This document shows positions 36,958 to 48,171 of a stretch of 64,000 nt of DNA, in pieces (positions within the stretch are counted from its first letter, which is position 1; each line of letters starts with the position of its first letter). Under the pieces are notes generated by a model, which made no database searches, was not told the origin of the DNA, and saw nothing but the letters and a program-made list of their open reading frames with translations. This stretch comes from Owenia fusiformis (taxonomy: Eukaryota > Annelida > Polychaeta > Sabellida > Oweniidae). The translations under genes and the position numbers were made by a program. The stretch spans positions 35,467,375-35,531,374 of the forward strand of contig CAIIXF020000005.1 in NCBI GenBank assembly GCA_903813345.2, written 5' to 3'.

Positions 36958-38683
36958 ATGTCTACAGCAGCCACTGGGACTTGGGTATGTTGATTTATGT
37001 ATCAATATTGAGTTTATCAATCCAGACTGATTTCATATCAGCTTATGAACATGGCCTATCATAAACCTGTACTAATGTTATTCTTGAGAGGTATTATTGA
37101 TATCAAGGTTAGGATATGTATCAAATAGAATACACAAAGTTCAATCCTTACGCCTATAGTCTAGTGGCCCTTATGCTCCATATCATATTTTACAATTGGA
37201 AAGATTATGAATTTCAAAGTACTGGAATTAATCCCTGAGTTGTTAATATCAGGAACTTTAAATGTTAGAATTTACTTTTTTAGTGAGAAAGGTCATGATC
37301 TTTCTGATTCTCAACTGAGTTGTAAACTGTACTGAACTTTATTACTTTGTTTATAACTTATGTCACCCTGTACTGAACTTTATTTCTTATAACTTTTGTC
37401 ACCCTATACTTTATTTCAGTTTTCTTCTGGGTACCATGGTCACTTCAGGAGTAAGTCGAGAAATGATTTTGTGAATGAATACAGACAGAAAGCCAAACCC
37501 AAGCCACCTGGCAAGTTCACAGTCAGAGTAAAGGTAAGAACATTAACTTTAGATGTTTCTCCTTAGGGAGATAAAGTCACATCTCTGTATGTAGAACACT
37601 TCAGAGTCCCAAGACAACTTGACTTAATGTTAAATGAACCTCCATAAGAACACTTGTTAGAGGTACCAATAGTGTTCCATTGAGACAGATTTTACTCACT
37701 GTATAAACAAATATACATATTGTACAATTACATACTATGATTTTTATTGTTTTTTCAGAGTGGTCACAGAGAACACAAGTTTTCTAAACATGACAATCGA
37801 CACTCATTCTTACAAGATGCACTCTACTTTGAGGAGGTAAGATGACAGTGCTGTATTATTTGCGATAAATTATAGTAGCCTAGATAACCCATCAATCTAT
37901 AGAATCTATAGGCTAATCTGATTGATTCACAACAGGCTTTAGTTGCATTATTCAGACTGAGGATTTCTGTAAAACATCAGTGCTCTAAATACATGTAATG
38001 AAGTAATACATTTAATCCAATTACCTAAACCTTATCGAGGTCCACAACTTGTAAGTAGTGGACCTCGATAAACCTAAACCCATACATATAAACATAAATA
38101 GTTTTCTCACTTTGGTTTCAATAATTTTAATCCAATTTCAGATGTTCACTTGAATAAACAGGATACTTTATTTGATTTATTTCAGGGACTTGGAAAGAAA
38201 AAGCTGAAAAACAAAACCTTTGGATACAAACCTGACTTCATCATGTGGACCCCCCAAAGACAGGACTTCCAAAATGCTGGTCCCTTATTGTCCACATACA
38301 GAAAGGACTTCCACACAAAGCAAGAGCCAATGAAACAAGTATATGTAGAATCGAGACCTAAGACTGCCTTCGGGGAAAAGATGACGACCAGTTATCGGTA
38401 TTCCCACTCCCATAATAAACCTGATAGGGAAACGATTAGTGCAATGAACAATGAAGGACTATTACCAATTGGAATTAAGAAAAATCAGGGTAGAATTCAG
38501 TCTGCGACTGGTTACAGAGACAGTGTGTCATCATGTATGACGTGGCACCCCCACAATTCCACCACGCAGTCCAGCCTGCGTCCACAGGTGCCCTACTCCA
38601 CACAGACAGCCCCAGCCCAGTTAGAAACTTTTGCCCCACCCCCACAAACACAAGTCCAGCCACAGCCAGCACTTGTAGAATAG
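36958..38683 (+). CDS. CIMIP7: CIMIP7/C3orf84-like ciliary microtubule inner protein, 4 exons (238 aa)
   Basis: Exons 36958-36984, 37420-37533, 37759-37836 and 38186-38683, all phase 0. The start gives MSTAATGTW, followed by FSSGYHGHFRSKSRNDF, AKPKPPG and KFSKHDNRHSF. These match the order of motifs I remember in human C3orf84/CIMIP7 (GSWHNNGFYGHYRS, AKPQPP, FFSKHDNRTSF), and exon 4 continues with GLGKKK, IMWTPQRQDFQNAGPLLSTY and YRKDF. TEX36 shares the HDNRHS block and is a possible alternative, but the GHFRS and AKPKPP motifs favour CIMIP7. Such small proteins line the inside of axonemal doublet microtubules or are expressed in ciliated and sperm cells; the role is inferred from family. The C terminus is Pro/Gln-rich and probably disordered. 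Human protein about 203 aa. Confidence 0.75.
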
Positions 38684-40391
38684 CCCACAAAATCATTTTT
38701 AAAGTGGTGCATCATAAAACTTCTATGTACATTGTATGTTTGAAATGCGTAAAATGATTGTTACATACAGCATGGGCTTTCAATAGATTATATTGAATGC
38801 CCATGCATACAGTTAGTCGTGCCCATTGTTTATTGTAAACATTAGTTGTTTATGTGCAGTGTATGTTTGAACAGGGAGTTATAGGAGAAATACCCTAAAA
38901 TATGTAACAGCTATTAACAAACCAGATCTCAGGCTGTGGAAAATTTAATCCTATAATATCAGGGTATTTGTTGCATTTAGGCAGGGGTATTTCCGAAGGG
39001 TTTTAAGCAAACAATAAAATCAGGCATATACAGGGTGAATGGTACATTGTGAAAAAATATCAAATAAACTGAAAGTAAGGGTCTTTAAGCATACATACAT
39101 ATCCTTCAGGAAGAATATTCTTCCCAGGGAAGATATCATACACAGAGATATTGTATGAATTTTATTCAAACTTTACAAGCCAAAATTCAGGGTTTTACAA
39201 CTTGGGTACAAAGAAAAGATATTAAATCTTGCCATTAATAGCTTTGTTTAGTTTAGCTTATGACAATCATGATACCATATCATCATTTTTAAATAGTTTA
39301 ATTAGAAAGAGAATATTTTAAGTAGGCCTTTTTCTGTAAATAAATATTTCATATTTCTTCCAAAACCTGCTTAGATAATTTGTGCCTATTAACCCAGCAT
39401 TATATTTTGAAATGGACATTTTCCACAGAACATGTACCATAGTATCTGAATATGTGTCCCATAATATTTCAACTATGCATATGTTGTAAACCTGATATTT
39501 TGTTTTTATTCATTTATACTAATCCAGAATAGTGTAACTTAAATGATTTCCAATTTAAATGATAAATGCTTAGTTTAATAAAGTTATATTAGTATTAACT
39601 AAAGATTCATTTGAGTTCTGAGTTGTTTATTTCATTAACCTGAGTTTGTAAAACTACATGAAGGTGCAATGGGACACTGCCTCATATGAGATGTTCCAAA
39701 ACATCGAGGAAACATAGTGCCAAAGATGAACACATGTATAGATTAAATTTAATATGGATGTATCCTTTTTAATATATTTGAAAGTTTTAGTTCATTGTTA
39801 GGCACTATTCATAGGTTTGTGTGAGACACCCATGGGAGTAATAACAGCTGGTCAAATATGAGTCAAGGGCAAGATTCCTACTACAGGGAATATACATTTC
39901 AAAAGTCCATACTCCCAGAATGAAGTCAAGTCAAGGTCCCACCTGCTTGGATAATACAAGTGCACTGCTTCCTAACCCTCCCCGCATTGGGTGATCTCAT
40001 GCAAACATTTGAATGGTGCATTATCAATACATGACTTTTGATTCAACTAATTTTGAAAACTTTATTTTATTTATCACAATTACATAAAAGATCGGCTTTA
40101 CTACTTCCTTTATCTTCCTTTATTCTGTACTGAATAAAATGAATTTATTTCAATGGTGACTTGGGACGCCATAATTTTCTATATTTACTTTGCTCTATAT
40201 CTAATAGTTATTTTATCATTAGTTGCAATGATTGTTGATCAACTCTTCAAAATCTTAAATAAACTGAATGGTCCAGTGGCGCAGTTCATTGTTATTGATT
40301 CCAAAGAGTCTGCCTGCATATATCTTATCCTATTGTGTTCTCTAATTCAGCAGTGCTTCTTAGATGAAATCCTTCTTAATAGCTCTTATTG
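38684..40391. other. Convergent intergenic region with polyadenylation signals
   Basis: The CIMIP7-like gene and MRPL42 point toward each other here. Plus-strand AATAAA occurs at 39013-39018 and 39577-39582. A minus-strand signal for MRPL42 (tttatt on plus, 40119-40124) lies about 270 bp past its stop. No coding exon was recognised. Confidence 0.5.
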
Positions 40392-43300
40392 CTATATTCC
40401 TTCACGTTCCTTTGGTGGATCTACTTTTCGTCTTGCCTTCTGATTCCTGAAATTTAGAGAATAAAATCTTAAGTATTTAACTGTCAACTGAAACATGTTT
40501 ATCAATGCAGTTCACTCTGCATGAGCCAGATGTCATGAGAAGATAGGAATAAGGCTTGTAGCTAGTTTTACCAAGAGGGGGTTCTAACTTTTTAGAGGAC
40601 AGAGCTCCAATTTTTCAGAGGGACCTTAATTTTCAACAAGGCATTAGCATGCCGTTTGTTTCAGACACCAAACACCAACTGCCAAACAGCAACCACCAAG
40701 AACCAACCATTATACACCATATTCAAATAATTGGAGACTATGTCTCCACTTCTGGTGGTAACAACAAACTCAAAATATTTCCTCAAAATTTTGACTGATA
40801 TTTGGCTTCACTAGAATTTCTCAACAACAGGCTAAATAAATGAAAACAACAGGCAAAATTAATGGAAATGATTTTAACATGGAAAAGTTGATAAGTCCCT
40901 AAAAACAACATGCGATTTTGTGAAAACAACCTGAAAATCGCCTGTTGCATGCTGCTAATGAAACCCCTGAATGAGATGTTGGGACTTACTGTGGAAACCA
41001 TTTATGTTTGGTAGTGAAGAATATCTGTTGCAGTTGTTCATCAGATGGTCCCGCTGAGTGATACTTATTCTGTTCATCTAAGATATGTTGCACTTTCAGT
41101 GCAGAATCACCCTAAAAAATAAAACAGAAGTAGGTATCATATTTTAATAATAACATATGATTTCCATGAAGTGCTGGGCAATGTGTTTTTGAAAATAATA
41201 GATCAAGTTTGTTTCAGTAAACTTGTATTCTGGTTAAAGATGTGCTCATATCTAGTTGAACTGTTCTTTAATTGATCATATATGCAGTTGAATTCTGGGT
41301 AAATATGTGATCTTATACCATGGTCAGAGCAATTTCAGGTATATAATAGTGACTGGTAAATCACATATTTAGGATAGAGATGATATCAGGGATGAGAAAT
41401 TTCAAATGATATTAATATTTCCCTCTGTCACTGCATTCCTCCAGGAAATATTGATATCATCATTGTGATATACCCCATACATCAAATACCTCCTGGTGAA
41501 TAACTTCTTTATATCTACAACTTACCTGGCTCATATGTTGTTGATTTCTGGGTATAGGTTTAGTGTGTTCATAAGGAAATTGCTGCTCAGGATGCCATGC
41601 TACAATCAGGTCTTCATTGACAACCACAACAGCAGGATCACTAAAAGTAAAAAACAAAATAATTTTACACTATTATATGTCAATAAGACCTGTATATAAG
41701 ACTAAATAGAATATAGTCCGGGGTAGGGATACTAGTGGTTACTGTTAGTGATGCGGTTTTAGCACAAATAAAACACTTTTCCCTTTCCTGCACTGGCGGA
41801 GCCCAGCACAGGGCCAGTTTGCATTTGGTCTGTGAAAAGAGGATCAGTTTTATAGGACAGGTACTGATTTATTTAAAAACATTTCCAAGATGAGTGAATG
41901 ATATATTTTAGCAGAGCGATTTGAGGAACTACTTATAGAATGCTATTTTCATATTGTTTTTCTACAACAGGCAGTTTGAAGGGGTGGTTGTCTTCAAATT
42001 TATTTATCTCAAAATCATTAAAGGGCTGCATGTGAGCTAAACAACGGTACCAAATGGTGCCATTATTTTAGCAACTCAATTTTTTGGGGGGCGAGACCAC
42101 TGTGCCAAGTACCCTGAATTCAACTCTTCAGTTCTTCCGTTTCATTCAATTGTTCTTCAATTTTGAATGTATCTTTACTTATTTCTACCATTGTGATGTC
42201 ATAACATGCAATCAAACACCTTGGCATTGATATCACTTTAGAGATAGTTAAAATGGTTTTCCAATGATAGCCCATATGACCAATAAGTGATGCAACATGA
42301 TTCATGTGTCAGGTCGGTGTACCCCTACCCAAAAGAAATCTCCAAATTTTGCTGAGAGCACCTGTGTCAGATTGATTCTTTCGCTGTTCATTATCTCAAA
42401 TAAAGCATTAATACCATTGTGATAGATTTCTTGTGAATAGACATGAAGATTATATACTTACGACATTTTGTTTCTATGATCCTTCCATTTTGTATTACTT
42501 ATATGTATTCGGTTTTGTATTTCTGAAAAATAATTTTTTTCATTAAATTCAGTGAAGTGTATTGGACAAAAACAGAAAGCCAGTTTCTTTCATGCTATTC
42601 AACATATTCAATGTTTATATTCTGTTTGATAAGCATTTTACCAACTACCAGATTTCAAAGCACCCTGCAATCCCCTTGCACTGTGAGGAAAATTCTAAAA
42701 AAGTAAATAATTTGATAAAAATGAGTATTACCCCAACATTTAAGGGCAGTTTTAAGGTGAAGATAAAGTTCTAGAGATGGAACCACATGTTTTTAGTATA
42801 TTTTCTCCACCATTCTGTCTTCCAATCAAATATCATAAGTGAACGAGCAACAAATTTTAAAAATCGCCTCAAACAAAAGTGGCAGCCAAAAGAAAGAAAA
42901 AGTGCACATCAAAGAACAGTTTTTTCTATTTTTACAATTCTTATATCCTGTTTCTTCAGTATCTGAGTAGATTATTGAAATGAGATAACATCTGGTTTCT
43001 TGTATATGCTATGTTTTCAATAACGCTGTCCCAACATTACAAAAACACAAAATAAAAATTTTGATGGACTTGGAAATAAAATAAAATCAGTGCAAGTCAT
43101 ATGCAAAAATCAACTTTGGATGAATGTATTAATAAGATCTTATCTTCAGTCCCTTCATTTGGTCAAAATCCGCTAAATAATTGAAGGACATTCTACTTCT
43201 AAAAAAAGAAATAAAATTTTCTTTCGAAGTTTCCTTCCCATCAAAATAGTACGAGGCATGTGATAGGACAATTAGCAGCTACAGAACATATCTGAGTGGT

Positions 43301-44690
43301 AATCAAGATGATCGAGTCCTATGATTGGCCCAGCTGATTTAAACCATTTTCTAATGGTGAAGCACGATCACATGAACATTTAATTTAAGACGATTTTTCG
43401 GATTATCAAAATAAATAGCAAATTGCTTCAAAATATGCATGAAAAGGCGTATTTAATCATTGAATATTAACATTTCTAACAAGTGATGGTATCTGTATCA
43501 TTCAATGACCTACTAGGTGTGTTTAAAAAGCTGATTTAGACCAATCGATAACAAAAACGATTTAATTTCATTCGTCAATTTTATTTCTTCCAGTGTAAAA
43601 AAGTGACTTTTTTCATGGGACGCACTTTTTTGAGGGGGACACACTTTTGGAAAATCAGCACGTCCCAGGGACGCACTCTTAGGGACAAACATACTGAAAA
43701 CACTGATATGAATATACCATATATAATCTCACTCGGTAGTGCTCATAATTTATTCGGAAATAATTCCCAAAGTTGATAGCAGACATAGAGTAGACTACTC
43801 AAAACAGTAGACGACAAAAAAAATTGAGACCCTATCTGTTGCAAGACTTATGCCTGGCACAACCGTCAAAAAGTTTATTATGTGTTTATTATGTGTTTTT
43901 AAGTTGCGCAAGGATCCTGCCATGACCGTGGTAGTGTTATCGTGAAAGCCTGGTATAACCGTTACAATGCTGTATTATATTGTAATACCTGTCATGACCG
44001 TGGTAATGTTAAAGCCTGGTATGACTGTGACAATGGTTGAAAGCTTGTCATAATCGTGCTAATGTTAAAGCCTGATATGACCGTGACAAGGGTTGCAAGG
44101 GCTGTCATGAACTTGGTAATGTTCAAGCCTGATAATGTAAAGCCTAATGTTAAAGCCTGATATGACTGTGACAAGGGTTGCAAGGCCTGTCATGACCTTG
44201 CTAATGTCAAGCCAAATATGACTGTGACAATGGTTGCAAGGCCTGTCATGACCGTGGTATTGTTAATCTACCATGGTCATGACAGGCCTTACAACCATTG
44301 CCACATAAGGCTTTACATTACCACGGTCATGACAGGACTTGCAATATGATATATAGCATTGTCACAGTTATACCAGGCTTTCACGATAACACTACCATTA
44401 ATAACATGGTGACGGTTGTACCAGGCATATAGAGTCTTGCAATAGATAGCATGTGAAAAAATTATGCATAAGTAGCCTAGAGATACTGAATGTAGAATTT
44501 TTTTAAATATTTAGAAAAATTTCTATTGATTTAATTTATGCACTTCTTTGACATTCTAATGTGCGATATTACATTTCAAAAGTTAGATCCATTTATATGG
44601 TATACATATATAATACTTACGAGGACAAATACATGTGTAACGCGCTGATATTATACTTTTAGTCAGAGATTTTAGTAAATTTGAAGACAT
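40392..44690 (-). CDS. MRPL42: Mitochondrial ribosomal protein L42, 5 exons, complete (140 aa)
   Basis: Exons in transcript order: 44690-44621, 42522-42462, 41640-41526, 41111-40990, 40446-40392. Phases join throughout (1, 2, 0, 2). MRPL42 (mL42) is a metazoan-specific protein of the mitochondrial large ribosomal subunit. The product has a basic, Ser-rich N terminus suited to mitochondrial import (MSSNLLKSLTKSIISARY), then FPYEHTKPIPR and IFFTTKHKWFP, both nearly identical to human MRPL42, and ends VDPPKEREGI. Human length 142 aa. Intron 1 (2.1 kb) contains a foldback element. The gene is divergent from APEH, about 3.5 kb away, and convergent with the CIMIP7-like gene. Confidence 0.95.
40780..40985. 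repeat. Dispersed repeat (ACAACAGGCAAAATTA family), copy 1
   Basis: This segment, with atgaaaacaacaggcaaaat and tgctgctaatgaaacccctg, matches 52203-52383 in the same orientation at high similarity over about 180 bp. It ends just before MRPL42 exon 4 on the plus strand. No inverted ends were recognised; it may be a SINE fragment. Confidence 0.7.
43832..44448. mobile_element. Foldback element with inner GACCGTG tandem repeats
   Basis: Ends ctatctgttgcaagac and gtcttgcaatagatag are inverted, followed inward by tgcctggcacaaccgtca and its inverse. The interior has six or more imperfect ~57-bp units with aaagcctgatatgaccgtga and ggcctgtcatgaccgtgg. Part of the right side repeats the unit in reverse. 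It lies in MRPL42 intron 1. Confidence 0.75.
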
Positions 44691-45422
44691 GGTGATCTTT
44701 TCACTAGATGGCGCTGTCAGAGCCGGTAGATGGCAAACTTTTAAAATTTTTATTGATACTTAACATTTATGTAGAGTTATCAGCTCTTTTTTGTTACCTC
44801 GAAATATAAAATAATATGAATCAAACAATTTATTATTTTTAAGTTCTAATTATTTGGAAATAACATAAATATTAGCAAAACTATAATACAAATTATGTTT
44901 TCGTTTAGTAGTAAGTTAGGCATTTAGATTAAGTGGGGTGTTCATGCTACAGGAGGAGATACATGTACATGTACTCTTCTATACCTTTACCTTCATAACC
45001 AGGAGTAAAGTACCAGTGGAAAACAAGTACAACTGTACCAGCAGCAGACCAACAGCAAGGGAGGAATTTGAAAATGGAAACTGACAAGGTAGACTAGCTG
45101 CGAAATCTCATGTTTTGTGGGTTTGAATTTCTTGTTCAAATCAAAGATGATGACGGTCAGCAAAACAGCAACAGCTTTTGAAAACCCATAATGTATTAGT
45201 ATTTGAAGTTCCGCTAAGTGTCTCTATTTCACATCTTTTTGATGGACACCCAGTTTTTGAAATCCAGACTGCGTGAATTGAAAATATAAGCAAATGTTAA
45301 AATAGACCCATGTGTGAAATTGCCCAAAACAAAGAAATCACACACTTCGAAATTCAGTGGATAACACTTATGTATAATTATGCAAGACAGTGAAAATATA
45401 TGTCTTTCAAACATAAAAAATA

Positions 45423-47279
45423 GGCTTTGTATAAAAAACCTCCTACCTCATACCCACCTACCCACGTACGTGGGACATGATACAGTCTTTGAAGGGTTCA
45501 ATTTTAAAGATCTTAGTTTATTAAATCTTACTCTTAGTTTATGATGAATTATAGATGCATTTGTAACGACCCTTGATAGCAAGTTATTACTACATCCAAG
45601 CTGGGTTCAATTCCCACTCGGGACATCGAATTTAGCACACTTTCTTTCAATTTCTTTAACTGGCTTGTTGGACCTATGCTCATGGTTGTGAGCTATTTAT
45701 TCCCCTGGGGCGCCCTTGGGTCAGGCTAAACCTCCTACCCACGTACCCTCGTACCCACGTACGTGGGTCCTGACCCAGTCTTTAAAGAGTTAAATCTTTA
45801 ACATTTTTTAAACATTATTCTATCTCAATGTATGCTTAATTATGGATGAATTTATGTACCCATATGCCTCTATTTCTAGATCGGACATCTGTCTCGTCAT
45901 AAAATAAAGCCGGCATTGCATAATGTTCATTTGAGCTATTTTAGTGTTGTTTTTGATATATCGAAGCGATTTTTTGTTGATCGGGCAGTCTTACAGTGTA
46001 CAACCAATCTATTGCTTGGCGCAAATTGGCCACATGGGGCATGTGTTGTAAAGTGCTGTAGTTTTTGACTCCATGAGCAGAATATGGTCAAACTTTCACA
46101 ACAAAATTCACATTGAATGACCTGAATGATTCTGGATTGACGAAGTTATTCAACTTTTCATCGGTCCTGTTTTTTAACACCCTGTAGTTTCGATTTTTAT
46201 CACATATACTTTTTATTCTTTCAAACGATATTACAAGTATTCATTGTTTGCACGACAGATTTGAACTATACGTGTAATTTGTCTTATGTCTTTTATTTAA
46301 TTTAACATCATATTGGAGATACAAAGTGATAGAGTGATCAATTCACACGATCTCAAGGAATAATAAAGGCTGCATTTCTGTTTAACCGTGGCGCAATTGA
46401 ATAACAAAATATTTGAAAAAGTAGAAGGATTCGCTATATTCGTTTTTAATCGCCTTTTGGCACAATTTAAGGATAATTGTGCGCACTAGTTCAGTGAATC
46501 ATTTAGATGGAATTAAAAGTTAGAGTTGCCAAACTTATGCAGGGGAGTGTAAGTTTGGTTTTGTAAACTTCGACATTATTCAAGGCCGTTTGATCCATAA
46601 TTAGGTAATATGAAGAGTAGAGTTTTATTTTGACAATGATTTGATGTAAAACTGGTTTGAATGATAAAGGTTCAGCTTTGTAGTTTCTAGCTTTTTGCGC
46701 GTAAAACGTGAATACAATGGACAACAACGACACCAAATCTTTGACTAACATACGTTAATAACGTATAATATTCGTAAGAATGAATTCTAATAACATTTGA
46801 AATAAACATCTAATAAAATGTGGTGAATTTAATTGGTTGGAAACTCTAAGAAATATATTTTTAAAAAGATGTCAACTTTTGGACAAGGGTAAACTTCCCG
46901 GGAAATTTACAATCTGAATGAGGTAACAGGAGGCACGGATTGCACTGAACGAAGGCTAGGAGATTGCTAATCAGCACTGATGTGTTATACAGGTAAGACT
47001 GCCCGATCAACAAAAAAACATTTCGACATATCAAAAACATAAATCAAATAGCTCAAAAATAATGAACATTTATGCAATTCCGGCTTTATTTTATTTTACT
47101 AGAGAGATGTCAGACCTATAAATAAAGGCATATGGATGCATAAATTCATCTATAATTCAGGATAAACTGAGATTGAATAATGTTTTAAACATTTAAAAAT
47201 TTAACTCTTTAAAGACTGGGTCAGGACCCACGTACGTGGGTACGAGGGTACGTGGGTAGGAGGTTTTTTATACAAAGCC
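45423..47279. mobile_element. Inverted-repeat element with CCTCCTACCCACGTACG ends
   Basis: The right end (47205-47279) is the inverse of the left end starting ggctttgtataaaaaacctc at 45423, and again of a second copy of the terminal motif at 45728. The inverted arms are about 280 bp (45728-45992 against 46992-47267), holding palindromic cccacgtacgtggg cores. The ~1-kb interior has no recognised transposase. The extra segment 45480-45727 suggests an insertion inside the left arm. It contains gggttcaattcccactcggg, which resembles a tRNA B box, so a SINE is possible. Confidence 0.65.
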
Positions 47280-47289
47280 CTTGGGTCAT

Positions 47290-47905
47290 TACACATTAAA
47301 ATTTTAAGATGGCCGCCGCTTTAAAAATGACGGGACTTTTTCGCAAAAATCATAAATTTTTCATTCTAAACCAAAGTAATTAATATTATTGTTTGAAATT
47401 TTGGTAGTATATTCGCAACATCTATCTATTTCACATATATTCTGTGTTTTTCATCCTGACCCCCAGGGGCCGTGTATGGGGGGTCAGGAAAACAGAAATT
47501 TTCGCTAATTTTTAGATCTTTCTGAAGTATAGCTTTATTATACTCAAATGAAAGGCAATTAAGAGTAGATTTAAAATATTGTATCTTTTTTCTGATTCGA
47601 GCCTCGTAAAATTCAAAATGGCCGTCTAATGTACGATTTCACAATCATTTTTCGATCCCTTCAAAGTATGGCTATATTATACTCAAATTGAAGAAACTTT
47701 GGAGTAGATCACAATTATGCTATTATTTTTCAGATTTGTACCTCAGAAAATTCAAAATGGCTGCTTTGCAGGAATTCGCAATTCTAAAATCTAAATTTTT
47801 CAATTTTAACCAAAGTAATGAGTATAATTGATTGGAATTCGGTAATTGATATTTTGTTCGTTGGGATTTGCTACTCCGCAGAGTTGCCATTATCTAGTTT
47901 TTATA
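47290..47905. repeat. Diverged CAAAATGGCCGCC-type dispersed repeat
   Basis: It has several attcaaaatggc motifs spaced about 120-150 bp and ends tgggatttgctactccgcag followed by agttgcc. The same ending is seen at about 56620-56645 and 58115-58140. It therefore belongs to the family described at 56878-58150. Confidence 0.55.
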
Positions 47906-48171
47906 TTATAAGTATCAGGATAGATGGTGCTGACTGTGGAAAGTTATGAAATCAAAGACCAAGACCATTTTGAGAACAATCACATGATTGTATAGTAATG
48001 ATTGTTGCACTAAGACATCAACGTTACATCTGGAATATACATGTACCTCAGCTTGTTAAGTCCCACCTGCGTTTTTGTCATGTAAACAAAGGCTTCAAAA
48101 GAAATGTAGCTATGGAATATACATTTCGTAAACAATCTACATGTAAACATACTGGAAGAAAGGAATCGAAT

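Larger units (their letters stand above)
44691..48171. other. Divergent intergenic region between MRPL42 and APEH
   Basis: The two gene starts face away from each other, with about 3.5 kb between them. Most of it is transposon: the inverted-repeat element at 45423-47279 and a CAAAATGGCCGCC-type repeat at 47290-47905. Only about 700 bp next to MRPL42 and 270 bp next to APEH look unique, and these probably hold the promoters. Confidence 0.5.

Noticed and set aside
38475-38757. Two other-frame open frames over CIMIP7 exon 4
   Set aside because: Shadows of the coding frame caused by its Pro/Gln-rich composition.
40153-40443. 96-aa hydrophobic open frame on plus strand
   Set aside because: It overlaps the MRPL42 last exon in antisense and reads through its 3' UTR; no family match.
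47998-48171. N-terminal extension of APEH from an upstream Met
   Set aside because: The frame is open but the sequence does not resemble APEH; the MSK start at 48172 is preferred, though not proven.
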